Assembly (NCBI GenBank): GCA_016183815.1
Contig: JACPDW010000010.1
Coordinates: forward strand, 62,001-126,000
DNA length: 64,000 bases
Direction of reading: 5' to 3'
Source of the DNA: Flavobacteriia bacterium
GTDB lineage: Bacteria; Bacteroidota; Bacteroidia; Flavobacteriales_D; Crocinitomicaceae
Shown piece by piece: positions 10,539 through 21,104 of this stretch. The first letter of the stretch is position 1, and each line of letters begins with the position of its first letter. A program made the position numbers and the translations under genes. The notes below the pieces were generated by a model, which was not told the origin of the DNA, did no database searches, and was given only the letters and a program-made list of their open reading frames with translations.

Positions 10539-11894
10539 ATGAAAAATATTTTAATCTTAGGAGCAGGTTTATCGAGTTCATCGCTAATTAGATATCTTCT
10601 TCAACATTCTGAAAATCTGAATATAAAAATTCGTATTGTAGATCAAAATCTTGAAAATATCTTTGTAAAAACTAATCAACATCCTCGTTCTGAAGCATTG
10701 GTTTTCGATGCCCTAGATAAGGAAAAACGTTTATTTGAAATAGAAAAAGCCGATATAGTTATAAGTATGTTACCAGCTAAATATCATGTTGAGGTAGCTA
10801 AAGATTGTCTTGAGAAAAACAAACATTTAATTACACCATCTTATGTTACTAATGAGATGAAAGCTCTTTCCATAGAAGCCGAAAAAAAAGGATTAATTTT
10901 TTTGAATGAAATTGGAGTTGACCCTGGAATAGATCACATGAGTGCTTGTAAAATAATGGATAATGTAAAAGAAAAAGGTGGAAGAATTCTTGAATTTAAA
11001 TCCTATTGTGGTGGATTAATCGCACCAATTAGTGATGACAATCCATGGCATTATAAATTCACATGGAATCCAAGAAATGTTGTGATTGCTGGCTTCAATT
11101 CTACATCAAGATATGTTGAAAATAACGAATTTAAATACATTCCTTACCACCGCTTATTCACTCAAGTTGAAGAAATTAATATCCCTGAATACGGAGCTTT
11201 TGAAGCTTATGCCAACAGAGATTCCCTCTCCTACCAAAAGGTATATGATTTAGAAAACTCCCCTACTTTATTAAGAGGTACTTTAAGAAAAAAAGGATTC
11301 TGTGAAGCATGGAACATTTTTGTTCAGTTAGGAATGACCAACCCTGATTTTGTTTTAGACGATTCGGAAAATTTAACTCCACGAAAATTTTTAAACGTAT
11401 TTTTGCCTTATCATCCTAGTTTAACTATTGAAGAAAAATTTATTCGATTTTTAGGCCCACAAAAACATTTATTTCCATTGTTTGAATACCTTGATTTGTT
11501 TAGCTCAAAATCAACTATTGGAATTCCAAATGCCAGTGCAGCAGTCATTTTAGAACATATCTTAATCTCTAAATGGAAATTAAATCCAAACGACAAAGAT
11601 ATGTTAGTGATGTTTCATCATTTTGTTGTTGAGTTTAACCATCAAAAACAAATTATTCAATCCTATTTTGTTACAATTGGTGAAAATAATCTTTATACAG
11701 CAATGAGTAATACAGTCGGTCTTCCAATGGCTATTTGCACCAAATTAATTATTCAAAATAAAATTAAACAAAGAGGTGTGATTTTACCTATTTCCAAAGA
11801 AATTTATGTGCCCGTTTTATATGAATTAGAAGATTATGGAATTCGATTTGTAGAAAAACAAATGGAAATAAACTCAAAAATCTACAATTCGTAA
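10539..11894 (+). CDS. Saccharopine dehydrogenase family protein
   Basis: N-terminal Rossmann ILGAGLSSSSLIRYLL; NEIGVDPGIDHMSACKIMD motif of saccharopine reductase/LKR-SDH family. Confidence 0.85.
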   Translation: MKNILILGAGLSSSSLIRYLLQHSENLNIKIRIVDQNLENIFVKTNQHPRSEALVFDALDKEKRLFEIEKADIVISMLPAKYHVEVAKDCLEKNKHLITPSYVTNEMKALSIEAEKKGLIFLNEIGVDPGIDHMSACKIMDNVKEKGGRILEFKSYCGGLIAPISDDNPWHYKFTWNPRNVVIAGFNSTSRYVENNEFKYIPYHRLFTQVEEINIPEYGAFEAYANRDSLSYQKVYDLENSPTLLRGTLRKKGFCEAWNIFVQLGMTNPDFVLDDSENLTPRKFLNVFLPYHPSLTIEEKFIRFLGPQKHLFPLFEYLDLFSSKSTIGIPNASAAVILEHILISKWKLNPNDKDMLVMFHHFVVEFNHQKQIIQSYFVTIGENNLYTAMSNTVGLPMAICTKLIIQNKIKQRGVILPISKEIYVPVLYELEDYGIRFVEKQMEINSKIYNS

Positions 11895-11966
11895 TTTATT
11901 GCTTCTAAACTATCTATTATCATGACTGCGAAGAAATCAATTCTATCTTAGTATAGATTTGAGGTT

Positions 11967-13871
11967 TTAACTTAAATGACTCTCCCATTTAACATATAAA
12001 TAATCAATTTTATTTTTTACTTCATTGTATTTATTTAACATCGAATGATAATTCTCACTGTCATTATAATCAATCAACGTTAATTGATTCTCAATTTCAG
12101 AAAGCTGATTTTCAAGTACATTGATTTCCTCTTCAAGTTTTTTTACTTGTTTTTCTATTTTCGCTTTGTTCTTGGTTTCCTCTCTATTATCTCTTGTTTG
12201 ATAAGTATCATTTTGTTTTAAAGTATCGTTACTTTTTTTAACTTCAACTGTTTTATTATGACTACTTAATCCTTTTTTAGACAAATACTCCTCTAAACCA
12301 TCATGATAAATTTTCAAGGTTTTATCTTCAATATCCCAAATTCGATTTGTTAAACCACTCAAAAATTCACGATCATGTGACACAATAATAAAAGTTCCTT
12401 CATAATTTTGTAGGGCTTTTTTTAAGACTTCTTTACTTTGCATATCAAGATGATTAGTGGGCTCATCTAATATTAATACATTTGATGGACTTAACAATAA
12501 ACAGCACAAAGCCAGTCTATTTCTCTCACCTCCAGATAAAACAGAAACTTTTTTCTGTACGTCTTCTCCTGAAAACAAAAAACTACCTAATATTTTTCTT
12601 AAATCCTTTCTAATTTCTCCAACTGCAATATCGTCAACCGTTTCTAAAATTGTTTTTTTATTGTCTAAAAATTCAGATTGATTTTGAGCAAAATAACTTA
12701 AAACTACTTGGTGTCCATATTTAACATCCCCATCAAATGGAATTAATTTCATTATAATTTGTAACAAAGTTGTTTTACCAACTCCATTTGGTCCTAATAA
12801 GGCAATCTTTTCTCCTCTACCTACTGTTATATTAATATTTTTTAAAATATTTTGCTCTCCATAAGACTTGCTAATATTTTCAAGTTCAAAAACCCATTTA
12901 CCAGGTTGATTGGATAAGGGAAAATGAATTTTAATGTTAGATAATGAATCGTCATCGACTTCAATCAATTCCGTTTTTTCTAATTTTTTAATTAAACTTT
13001 GAGCAAATGATGCTTTACTGCTTTTAGCTCTGAACTTTTCTATTAACTGTTTGCTTTGTTTTATTTCTTTTTCCTGACTTTTTTTAGCCGATTCCAATCT
13101 TTCTAATTCTTCTTGTCTCTTTATTTTATAAACAGAATAAGAATACGGATAATCTAATAACTTTCCTTTTGATAAATCCAAAGTTCTGTTGCACACTCTA
13201 TCTAAAAACAATCGATCATGTGAAATTAATATCAATGCAGAATCCATTTTAATTAGATAATTTTCAAGCCAAATTATACTTTGTAAATCCAAATGATTGG
13301 TCGGTTCATCTAACAATAACACATCAGGTTGATTGACTAATAATTTAGCTAATTCTGCACGCATTTTCCAACCTCCAGAAAATATTTGTAAATTTTTAGT
13401 AAAATCTTTTTTATCAAATCCTAATCCTACTAAAATTTCAGCAATTTTCTCTTCCCATTGAAAACCTTCATGAATATTAAATAATTCATTGTATTTATTT
13501 AATTCATCTAACAATTGTAAATAACTTTGATTTTCATAATCATCTCTTTCTACTAATTGTTGATTAAAATATTCTATTTTATCTCTGATTTCATTTAGCT
13601 GTGTATTTGAGTAATACAAATAATTAAAAAGACTACCCTCAAATGGAATATGAATATCTTGACTTAAAAGAGAAATTTTACACTGAGATGGAACACTTAA
13701 AATACCTTCACTGGCTTGTATTGAACCATCAATTATTTTTAGTAAAGTTGATTTTCCTGCTCCATTTTTGCCAACTAAGGCAACTTTTTCTCCTTTGTTT
13801 AACTGAAAACTAATTTCTTTGAATAAATACCCTTGTGGTAAAAAAACGGATAGTTGACTAACTTGTATCAT
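11967..13871 (-). CDS. ABC-F family ATP-binding protein
   Basis: Two NBDs (GKNGAGKSTLLKI, GPNGVGKTTLLQI; two LLLDEPTNHLD/LILDEPTNHLD), no TM region, charged coiled-coil C-terminus. Confidence 0.93.
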   Translation of the reverse strand: MIQVSQLSVFLPQGYLFKEISFQLNKGEKVALVGKNGAGKSTLLKIIDGSIQASEGILSVPSQCKISLLSQDIHIPFEGSLFNYLYYSNTQLNEIRDKIEYFNQQLVERDDYENQSYLQLLDELNKYNELFNIHEGFQWEEKIAEILVGLGFDKKDFTKNLQIFSGGWKMRAELAKLLVNQPDVLLLDEPTNHLDLQSIIWLENYLIKMDSALILISHDRLFLDRVCNRTLDLSKGKLLDYPYSYSVYKIKRQEELERLESAKKSQEKEIKQSKQLIEKFRAKSSKASFAQSLIKKLEKTELIEVDDDSLSNIKIHFPLSNQPGKWVFELENISKSYGEQNILKNINITVGRGEKIALLGPNGVGKTTLLQIIMKLIPFDGDVKYGHQVVLSYFAQNQSEFLDNKKTILETVDDIAVGEIRKDLRKILGSFLFSGEDVQKKVSVLSGGERNRLALCCLLLSPSNVLILDEPTNHLDMQSKEVLKKALQNYEGTFIIVSHDREFLSGLTNRIWDIEDKTLKIYHDGLEEYLSKKGLSSHNKTVEVKKSNDTLKQNDTYQTRDNREETKNKAKIEKQVKKLEEEINVLENQLSEIENQLTLIDYNDSENYHSMLNKYNEVKNKIDYLYVKWESHLS

Positions 13872-13881
13872 AACATAAAAA

Positions 13882-13906
13882 AAGCCGTTAATTAAATTAA
13901 CGGCTT
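13882..13906 (-). terminator. Intrinsic terminator downstream of gldN
   Basis: Inverted repeat aagccgttaattaaattaacggctt; read on minus strand it is followed by T-run (plus strand aaaaa 13877-13881). Confidence 0.8.
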
Positions 13907-13926
13907 ATTAATTAAAAATTTATACT

Positions 13927-14931
13927 TTAAAAATGCCACACATCATGTTCAATGTTCCTAATTTCATCTGTAATTTTTTCAGATTCCATTAGCGCATCTA
14001 TACCAGTGCGATAAGACTCAATTTTTCGATCAAAAACATTGCTTTGTTTATAGATTGTACTATTAAATTGTCTTTTCCAAAACAAGTCATCAAAACTCAT
14101 CCATTGTGCATCGTTTTTGGTGTTATATACAAAATAATTGTTGAACACAAAACGACAATGAGGAAAATACAACCAAAACAACTCTTGTAAACCACTGATA
14201 TTTCCTTTGTTGTCTTGTTTATATACAACAGGACATATACCAATTATTCTAACGTCCATTTGAGATCTTTCTTTATCAAAAAACCAATCCTCTTTCACTC
14301 GATATTGAATTATCTCTTTTGAAGAAATCCATAAAGTATCTCTTGGAGGATAAATTGTTTGAAAAGATCCATCAGGCATTAAAATCACTGAATCTCCACT
14401 ACCATCAAAATTTGATAATGCAGTTTCACTTTGTGGACCTAAACGACCAAAAAATCGAAACACATCATTTTTGAATACCGAATCAGTATAATAATTTTTT
14501 CCAGGTTCTGGTATTACTGGATATTTAAATTGATCACCATCAAACAAACGTCCGATTGCATAAGGACATTCTGGATCAAACAATTTTAAATCTCCATTTA
14601 AAATGTGTGTACGAATTACTGTCCATAAAGACCATCTCGTTGCGTGTCTAATCCACACACCACCTGAGAAATCATCATGAGGCAGATAAATAGGATGGTT
14701 AATTTTTTCGCGCATATCTATTGTTCGCCACACACGTTTACTCCAAATAACGTCCGCCTCTCTTACAAATTCATAAGGAATTAAACGTTTTGTTGGAATG
14801 TGTTCCTGAATATAAATACCATCAACTATATTTTCTGACGGTACATTTATTGGCCCTCCATTGATTTCTGGCTGAGCCATATAAACCAAAGAACTGACTA
14901 AAAATACTGCACTTACAATTAACTTTTTCAT
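13927..14931 (-). CDS. gldN: Gliding motility / type IX secretion protein GldN
   Basis: Position after gldM; conserved IYIQEHIPTKRLIPYEFVREADVIWSKRVWRTIDMREKINHP; signal peptide from ATG at 14931 (ORF track start 14970 is an extension). Confidence 0.93.
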   Translation of the reverse strand: MKKLIVSAVFLVSSLVYMAQPEINGGPINVPSENIVDGIYIQEHIPTKRLIPYEFVREADVIWSKRVWRTIDMREKINHPIYLPHDDFSGGVWIRHATRWSLWTVIRTHILNGDLKLFDPECPYAIGRLFDGDQFKYPVIPEPGKNYYTDSVFKNDVFRFFGRLGPQSETALSNFDGSGDSVILMPDGSFQTIYPPRDTLWISSKEIIQYRVKEDWFFDKERSQMDVRIIGICPVVYKQDNKGNISGLQELFWLYFPHCRFVFNNYFVYNTKNDAQWMSFDDLFWKRQFNSTIYKQSNVFDRKIESYRTGIDALMESEKITDEIRNIEHDVWHF

Positions 14932-14951
14932 TTTTTCATCCTTTTTAAATG

Positions 14952-16694
14952 TTATAGTTTGACTACGCAAACTCCTTTTCTTCTCACCTTATCAGGACCG
15001 ATATAATCAACAATAAAGGAAACATTTGCACCTGGACGGGCTTGTTTTAATAAATTTTGAGCGGCAACATCAATTTGATTTCCACTACCTTTTACAGATC
15101 TACCCATAAATTCCATTTCCCAACTTAAAGTTGTAAATTGAACATTTAACGGAATTTCAGGTGGATATTTTGTAAATAATCGAGTTTCAAATTTACTTGC
15201 TGAACCTCCATTACCTGCTTGTCCAAAATAAACTTGTGCTGGAGGTAAATTCATTACTCTAAAAGTAAACGAACCTAAACTAACTGTTTTATTAGTTACG
15301 GTATTTTTACCACTAATAGTTATGGTGGCTGTTTTTCCACTTCCAGGGAAACCAATATAACCTTTAGCGACTTTTCTTAATTCAACATTACTTCCATTTA
15401 ATACAGTTTGGTCATAACCTGACGCTACACCTTCCACTTTATTTTCATAACCTCGATATAACACATTCATATCTGGTAAAGAAACAGTTCCTTCTGGTTT
15501 CATTATCTTAATTGGTAATGTCCATGGTTCTTTTTTCTCAACACCAGATTTGTTTCTTATTGCTACTGTTCCAGATAAAGTCATTTCACCAGACCCAGAA
15601 ACTTTTGTTTTAACAACTCCTTGTCCATTAGCAATGGTAATTGAACCACTATTAGAAGTAACCACAGGTTGATTATCAGAGTCATAAGCAGCCATCATTA
15701 CTTGAACTTCTACTTCATCACCATTGTTTGCAATCGGTGGACCATAAGCCAATGCCATAATTTTATTAAACGAATACTCACCAGTTGACACTTTGCCTTT
15801 TAAGTGGTTAACAGCAGTTGCTCTAGCAGACAAAATTTCTTGTTGCATTGCTGATAATGACGCAATTGCAGCAACTAAAGGAGAATGGTCAAATGTTTTT
15901 CCTATCCAATGTACTCCTTCCATGTCATGTACTTTTGATCTTTCTTGTTTAGAAAGTTCGGTGTAAACTTGCTCCAAAACGCCAACATCTTCAGGATTAA
16001 CCTTGTTTGATGCTATCATTTTTTGAACTTGTTTCACCAAATCAGCATTATCTTTATGATTATTTATATCCTTAGCTTTAAAAGACCATGGCTTATCACC
16101 ATCTTTATAGGTACCTAAACTTTCAGTTAAAAACTTACGGTATTTATTGTAGTTTTTCCATAAAGTTAAACCAGAACCAGTTGGATTTTTAATGTCTTCT
16201 CCAACTATTTCATGCATAGGTACATCATATTGGTCTTTAGCTTGAACAGCCATCAAGTTCATTCTAATAGGTAAAAGTGGTGAGTTCTTTTTGTCGTATT
16301 TTTTCCAAAGAATTACTTCCTCTTCTTTATCTTTATACTCTGATACGTTTTCTCCACTTTTTTCAAGAATATCTAATTTAATTTTATCAATTTCTTCAAC
16401 CATTTTTGCTGTTTCAGCATCAATTTTTGAAATCATATCCAAATAAAACTTAACTTTTTTCTTCTTTTGTTGACCTGCTTCATCTTTAGTAGCTGTTTCA
16501 AACTCTTCAACTAAAGCTTTTCTTGCCGCTTCACCACGTTCGTAGTGAGTAATGTTTGCTTTTTGAGTATTCTCCTCAATTGCAACAAATGCGTCCAAGA
16601 TAGATTTCGATACATTAAGAGCCAAAAGTGCGGTAAGTACTAAGTACATCATACCTATCATCTTCTGCCTTGGGGTTTCCTTTCCTCCTGCCAT
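14952..16694 (-). CDS. gldM: Gliding motility / type IX secretion protein GldM
   Basis: MAGGKETPRQKMIGMMYLVLTALLALNVSKSILDAF is diagnostic for GldM/PorM. Confidence 0.96.
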   Translation of the reverse strand: MAGGKETPRQKMIGMMYLVLTALLALNVSKSILDAFVAIEENTQKANITHYERGEAARKALVEEFETATKDEAGQQKKKKVKFYLDMISKIDAETAKMVEEIDKIKLDILEKSGENVSEYKDKEEEVILWKKYDKKNSPLLPIRMNLMAVQAKDQYDVPMHEIVGEDIKNPTGSGLTLWKNYNKYRKFLTESLGTYKDGDKPWSFKAKDINNHKDNADLVKQVQKMIASNKVNPEDVGVLEQVYTELSKQERSKVHDMEGVHWIGKTFDHSPLVAAIASLSAMQQEILSARATAVNHLKGKVSTGEYSFNKIMALAYGPPIANNGDEVEVQVMMAAYDSDNQPVVTSNSGSITIANGQGVVKTKVSGSGEMTLSGTVAIRNKSGVEKKEPWTLPIKIMKPEGTVSLPDMNVLYRGYENKVEGVASGYDQTVLNGSNVELRKVAKGYIGFPGSGKTATITISGKNTVTNKTVSLGSFTFRVMNLPPAQVYFGQAGNGGSASKFETRLFTKYPPEIPLNVQFTTLSWEMEFMGRSVKGSGNQIDVAAQNLLKQARPGANVSFIVDYIGPDKVRRKGVCVVKL

Positions 16695-16742
16695 TTCTTT
16701 TTACAATTTCTGGTTTGTTAATATTTAAATAATAGAAACTTC

Positions 16743-17549
16743 TTAGTCTCTAGAAATTGTCATAGCTTTTAACATGTTTCCATAAATACTGTTCAAATCA
16801 GTTAAATTTCTGGATAGCATTGCCATGTTGTCTTTGTATCGTTTAGTATCTTCAACTGAATCAGCTAAATTTTGCATCATATCCATTACTTGTGATTGGA
16901 ATCTTTCAGTAGCTTCTAAATGTGAAGAAGAACCTTTTAATTGTAATTCATATACATTATTTAAAGCAGATAAGTTTTGAGAAACTTTTTGCATTTGTTC
17001 TCCAAAAGATTCTCCTTCAGCAGCATCTGAAGTTAAACCAGAGATAGACAAAGAGGCTCTTTCATAAGCATCTGATAATGAGGACACCTTATCTGAAGCG
17101 GCTTGCAAACTGTTCACATAAGTATCTGTTGCTGCTGCAGCTCCTGCAACTTCATTAAGTTGACGAGCATTCTCTCCTAAAGTTCTCATCCCATCTCCTA
17201 ATCGTTCAATTAATTGACCATCAATTTTCGCTTCTTCAAGCATTTTATCAAGATGTTCTGAAATTCCTCCATCTTTTTTACGTGAACTTGAAATTGCATC
17301 ATGATCTAAGTCTTCACTATGACCTAATCCTAATTCAGGATATACCAACTCCCAATTGGGATCTTCATGAATTGGTTCAAATGCAGAAAAGATAAAGATT
17401 ATCGCTTCTGTACCTAATCCTAAAATTAACATGGGACTTGCACCTGGCCAGTGTTGAATTTTAAATAATGCCCCAACGATTACGACTGCTGCTCCAAACC
17501 CATATAGTTTGGCCATAAATTTTTTCCATCCTTTACTTCCTGGTTTCAT
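16743..17549 (-). CDS. gldL: Gliding motility / type IX secretion protein GldL
   Basis: Two N-terminal TM helices, YGFGAAVVIVGALFKIQHWPGA motif; between gldK and gldM. Confidence 0.95.
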   Translation of the reverse strand: MKPGSKGWKKFMAKLYGFGAAVVIVGALFKIQHWPGASPMLILGLGTEAIIFIFSAFEPIHEDPNWELVYPELGLGHSEDLDHDAISSSRKKDGGISEHLDKMLEEAKIDGQLIERLGDGMRTLGENARQLNEVAGAAAATDTYVNSLQAASDKVSSLSDAYERASLSISGLTSDAAEGESFGEQMQKVSQNLSALNNVYELQLKGSSSHLEATERFQSQVMDMMQNLADSVEDTKRYKDNMAMLSRNLTDLNSIYGNMLKAMTISRD

Positions 17550-17601
17550 AGAATTTGTTTTTTTAAGGTTTTTAAAAGTTTAATTAAACATTGATAAAGT
17601 T

Positions 17602-19155
17602 CTAGCGTAATTGTATATCGCTTTGAACATCTTCGCTACCCTCAGCAGAAAAGTTTTTACCTCCTCTACCGATGTGTGTCATCACATTTCGGAATCCTAT
17701 ATAGGATTTAGCAGTATCTTGATACTCGTATGTACGAGTAGAAGTTTGTAAATAATAACCAATATCTTTCCAAGAACCACCTCTTAAAACTTTACGTTTC
17801 ATTGATGGTGGATCCCAATCCATAGCATCGTATCTATACTCAGTATTTAAATCATTAGAAAATTCATACATTGACTCATCATATGCTGTTTCACACCATT
17901 CTGATACATTTCCTGCCATACAATATAAGCCGAAATCATTAGGATTGTAGGAAAATGCTTTTACAGTATGGAAACCTCCATCTTCAAAGTATCTACCTCT
18001 CATTGGTTTAAAATTTCCAAGAAAACAACCTGATTCATTTCTAATGTATGGCCCACCCCATGGATAAGCAGATAATGCTAAATCTCCTCTCGCTGCTCTT
18101 TCCCATTCAGCTTCAGAGGGTAATCTAAATTCATTTACATATAATTCCCCCATTGATGACAACCATGTGTTTAATAATTGTGAACGCCATATACTAAAAG
18201 CTTTAGCTTGAACCCAAGTAACACCTACTACTGGATAATTATCATATCCAGGATGCCAAAAATACATATTTGTCATTGGGTCATGAAAAGAATAAGTAAA
18301 ATCACGTACCCAACATAATGTGTCTGGGAAAACATTTACTTCTTCATTAATTATAAATCGTTCTCTATTTTCGTGACCTCTAATTGCATTATTTTGACCT
18401 TTTTTATTAAAGAACCCCATATCTTTATCCATACCTTGGTCTTCTTCTGTAAAAGGATGTTTTGGAGTATTCAACATTCGATGATTATCTGCAATTTTAT
18501 TTCCTTGATTGTCATAACCATTTGGTACAATGTCTATTCTACCTCTTCTAGCGGCTTCTTTTAAATCAATCCAAAAATATTTAAAATTTAATTTTCTTGT
18601 ATCAATTTCTCGTTTTTTATAGAAGCGTTCTGGTTGAGGATAATACATATCAGCTAATAATGGCATGATTTGCTCATTTTCTAAATCGTTATAATCAAAC
18701 TCTCTATCCCAATTTAAAGCAAATACAGCTCTATTTTCTGCTCTATTTGAAGGATCAAATTCAGCAACAGCCATTTCTGTTTCATTAAAATATTTTTCCT
18801 TATAATTTATATAGTCTTGTGCTTCTTCGTCGTCTTCTAAGCCAATATAAATTTTTTCACGAGCAATTGAATCTCTTACCCAAGTCACAAATTGGCGATA
18901 TTCATTATTAGTGATTTCTGTTTGATCCATATAATATGCTTGAACAGAAACCGTTTTTGCTCTAGTTTGATGCAAAAATGGAACATCTTGATCGTTTTCG
19001 CCCATTGTATATGAACCAGAGTTGATATAAACCATTCCTAATGGAATCTCAGGTTGAAATATGGGACGTCCTAAAACACCTGTCACATGACCAGTTTTAG
19101 ACTTACATGATACGAGTAAAACAGCAATTAGTCCTACAAAAAACAGTTTTTTCAT
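17602..19155 (-). CDS. gldK: Gliding motility / type IX secretion lipoprotein GldK (FGE-sulfatase domain)
   Basis: Lipobox LLVSC; SGSYTMGEND, RLPSEAEWERAARG, GNVSEWCE, VLRGGSW motifs; start of gldKLMN. Confidence 0.95.
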   Translation of the reverse strand: MKKLFFVGLIAVLLVSCKSKTGHVTGVLGRPIFQPEIPLGMVYINSGSYTMGENDQDVPFLHQTRAKTVSVQAYYMDQTEITNNEYRQFVTWVRDSIAREKIYIGLEDDEEAQDYINYKEKYFNETEMAVAEFDPSNRAENRAVFALNWDREFDYNDLENEQIMPLLADMYYPQPERFYKKREIDTRKLNFKYFWIDLKEAARRGRIDIVPNGYDNQGNKIADNHRMLNTPKHPFTEEDQGMDKDMGFFNKKGQNNAIRGHENRERFIINEEVNVFPDTLCWVRDFTYSFHDPMTNMYFWHPGYDNYPVVGVTWVQAKAFSIWRSQLLNTWLSSMGELYVNEFRLPSEAEWERAARGDLALSAYPWGGPYIRNESGCFLGNFKPMRGRYFEDGGFHTVKAFSYNPNDFGLYCMAGNVSEWCETAYDESMYEFSNDLNTEYRYDAMDWDPPSMKRKVLRGGSWKDIGYYLQTSTRTYEYQDTAKSYIGFRNVMTHIGRGGKNFSAEGSEDVQSDIQLR

Positions 19156-19265
19156 TTTTCCTATTTTTAAATTATCCGAATCTCACATTAACATTCTACA
19201 GGATCAATTTTGTGATATAACGGAAATTATGCAAAAATGGTTACATTTTCAATTATTATTTTATC

Positions 19266-20186
19266 CTACAACCAACGTGGGTGTTTTGATTTTTGTACCG
19301 GTGGTTCTGGAATTATATATCTATATTTCAAAAAGAACTCATGAGATCCTTTTGATATTGTTCTTAATTTATTCAAAGTTAAATCATAAGAATATCCTAT
19401 GCCAATTTTTCCGCTATCATAACCCAACATTACTCCTAATCCATCACTTAATCGGTAAGTAGCCCCAGCATATAAACTGTTATAAAAAAATCTTGCATTT
19501 AACTCAGTAGAGAATTTCACAAACTCTGTTCTCATTAACATTTGAATATCTATACGTTTAACCCCTTGATCATCTAAATTTAAACCTTTACCAACTAATA
19601 CAAATAAGTTTCTTGCATTATTGTAGTTTATATTTTTCAATTCAGCTCCACTTAAGTGAGTCATAGAAAGCCCTGCATAAAACTTATTCAATGTTTTATA
19701 GAACAAACCTAAGTTAACATCTAAATTAACACCTCCACCTGATGCAGGTAAAAGCGGGTCGGTATAATCACCTCCAGATGGAATCCAATCACCATTAAAT
19801 CCAACATTCACCATACCAAGACCCAGTCCGATACCCAATTCTCTACCACCTCCAAGCTGCCAAGGAAATGATACATTAAGAAGAACGTTATTTTGACGCA
19901 TGTGACCGATGGCATCGTGATAAAATGATAGACCCAAATTAACAGGTAAATACCTATTAACGTTTGCATCAACATTAAATAACACAGAATTGGGAGCTCC
20001 ATTAATCTTATCCCACTGATTACGATAAATAATCGTACCAGTTATTCCATCATTCATTCCAGTTGATCCTGGATTGATTGTCATCTTATCATAAATAAAA
20101 TGCGTCAACAATTTTTCCTGTTGTGCATTTATCATTTGACTTGAACAAGCCAAAATTGTAGTAATTGATAATAAAAATTTTTTCAT
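19266..20186 (-). CDS. PorP/SprF family type IX secretion outer membrane protein
   Basis: Signal peptide; HFIYDKMTINPGSTGMNDGITGTIIYRNQWDKINGAPNSVLFNVD typical PorP/SprF start; upstream of gldK. Confidence 0.93.
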   Translation of the reverse strand: MKKFLLSITTILACSSQMINAQQEKLLTHFIYDKMTINPGSTGMNDGITGTIIYRNQWDKINGAPNSVLFNVDANVNRYLPVNLGLSFYHDAIGHMRQNNVLLNVSFPWQLGGGRELGIGLGLGMVNVGFNGDWIPSGGDYTDPLLPASGGGVNLDVNLGLFYKTLNKFYAGLSMTHLSGAELKNINYNNARNLFVLVGKGLNLDDQGVKRIDIQMLMRTEFVKFSTELNARFFYNSLYAGATYRLSDGLGVMLGYDSGKIGIGYSYDLTLNKLRTISKGSHEFFLKYRYIIPEPPVQKSKHPRWL

Positions 20187-20399
20187 AAATGGTATTGGTT
20201 TACACTCATTTAACTAACCATAGCATTGGAAAAGACCTCTGCATTTGGGCACTAAAATAAATAAAATTATTTAATTAACACATCTTTTGTTAAAAAATTT
20301 TAACTTTTTTAATAAAACTTTAAATAGCTTTTACGAAAATAATTCTATTAAGTTACATTAAGTATAGATTATTTAACGAATTCAAACTTTATTAATGAT

Positions 20400-20407
20400 T
20401 AATTTTG
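20400..20407 (+). promoter_or_regulatory. Bacteroidetes -7-like box TAATTTTG upstream of truB
   Basis: Match to TAnnTTTG, 4 nt before ATG at 20412; no clear -33 TTTG seen at 19-20 nt spacing. Confidence 0.4.
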
Positions 20408-20411
20408 TGGA

Positions 20412-21104
20412 ATGAATTTTATAAACGGAGAAATATTACTTATTAACAAACCTTATGGCTGGACATCTTTTGATGTTGTCAATAAAATAAGATGGCATAT
20501 TAAAAGAAAATTGGGTTTAAAAAAAATTAAAGTGGGTCATGCAGGAACCTTAGATCCTTTAGCAGAAGGATTACTTATCCTTTGTACAGGTAAAAAAACA
20601 AAAGAAATCGAAAAGATACAGCAAGAAAGTAAATGGTATTCAGGAAAAATACTTTTAGGAAAAACCACACCTTCTTTTGATTTAGAAACAGAATATTCTG
20701 AGGAATTTGAAACACAACATATTTTGAAAGAAGATATGGAAAGGGTTTGTAAATCTTTTATTGGTAAACAAAATCAAATTCCCCCGCTTTTTTCAGCAAA
20801 AAAAATCGATGGTAAAAGAGCTTATTTGTCAGCAAGAAAAGGTCAAAACATAGAATTAAATCCACAACAAATAGAAATTTTTGATTTTAAAATAAATACA
20901 GAAAATTTTCCAGAAATAGAATTCAAGATACATTGTACTAAAGGAACTTATATACGAAGTATTGCAAATGATTTTGGAAAAAAATTAAATTCAGGCGGAA
21001 CATTAATACAACTTAAAAGAGACTCTTCGGGTTCATTTCATATTAACAAAGCTTATCAAATAGATGAAATTCTCACTTTGATTGATGAGCTTGAGGTAGG
21101 GTGA
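20412..21104 (+). CDS. truB: tRNA pseudouridine(55) synthase TruB
   Basis: LLINKPYGWTSFDVVNKIR, KVGHAGTLDPLAEGLLILCTGKKTK, CTKGTYIRSIANDFG motifs. Confidence 0.96.
   Translation: MNFINGEILLINKPYGWTSFDVVNKIRWHIKRKLGLKKIKVGHAGTLDPLAEGLLILCTGKKTKEIEKIQQESKWYSGKILLGKTTPSFDLETEYSEEFETQHILKEDMERVCKSFIGKQNQIPPLFSAKKIDGKRAYLSARKGQNIELNPQQIEIFDFKINTENFPEIEFKIHCTKGTYIRSIANDFGKKLNSGGTLIQLKRDSSGSFHINKAYQIDEILTLIDELEVG

Noticed and set aside
11967-13871. ABC transporter system
   Set aside because: Duplicated NBDs without TM partner are diagnostic of ABC-F, not a transporter.
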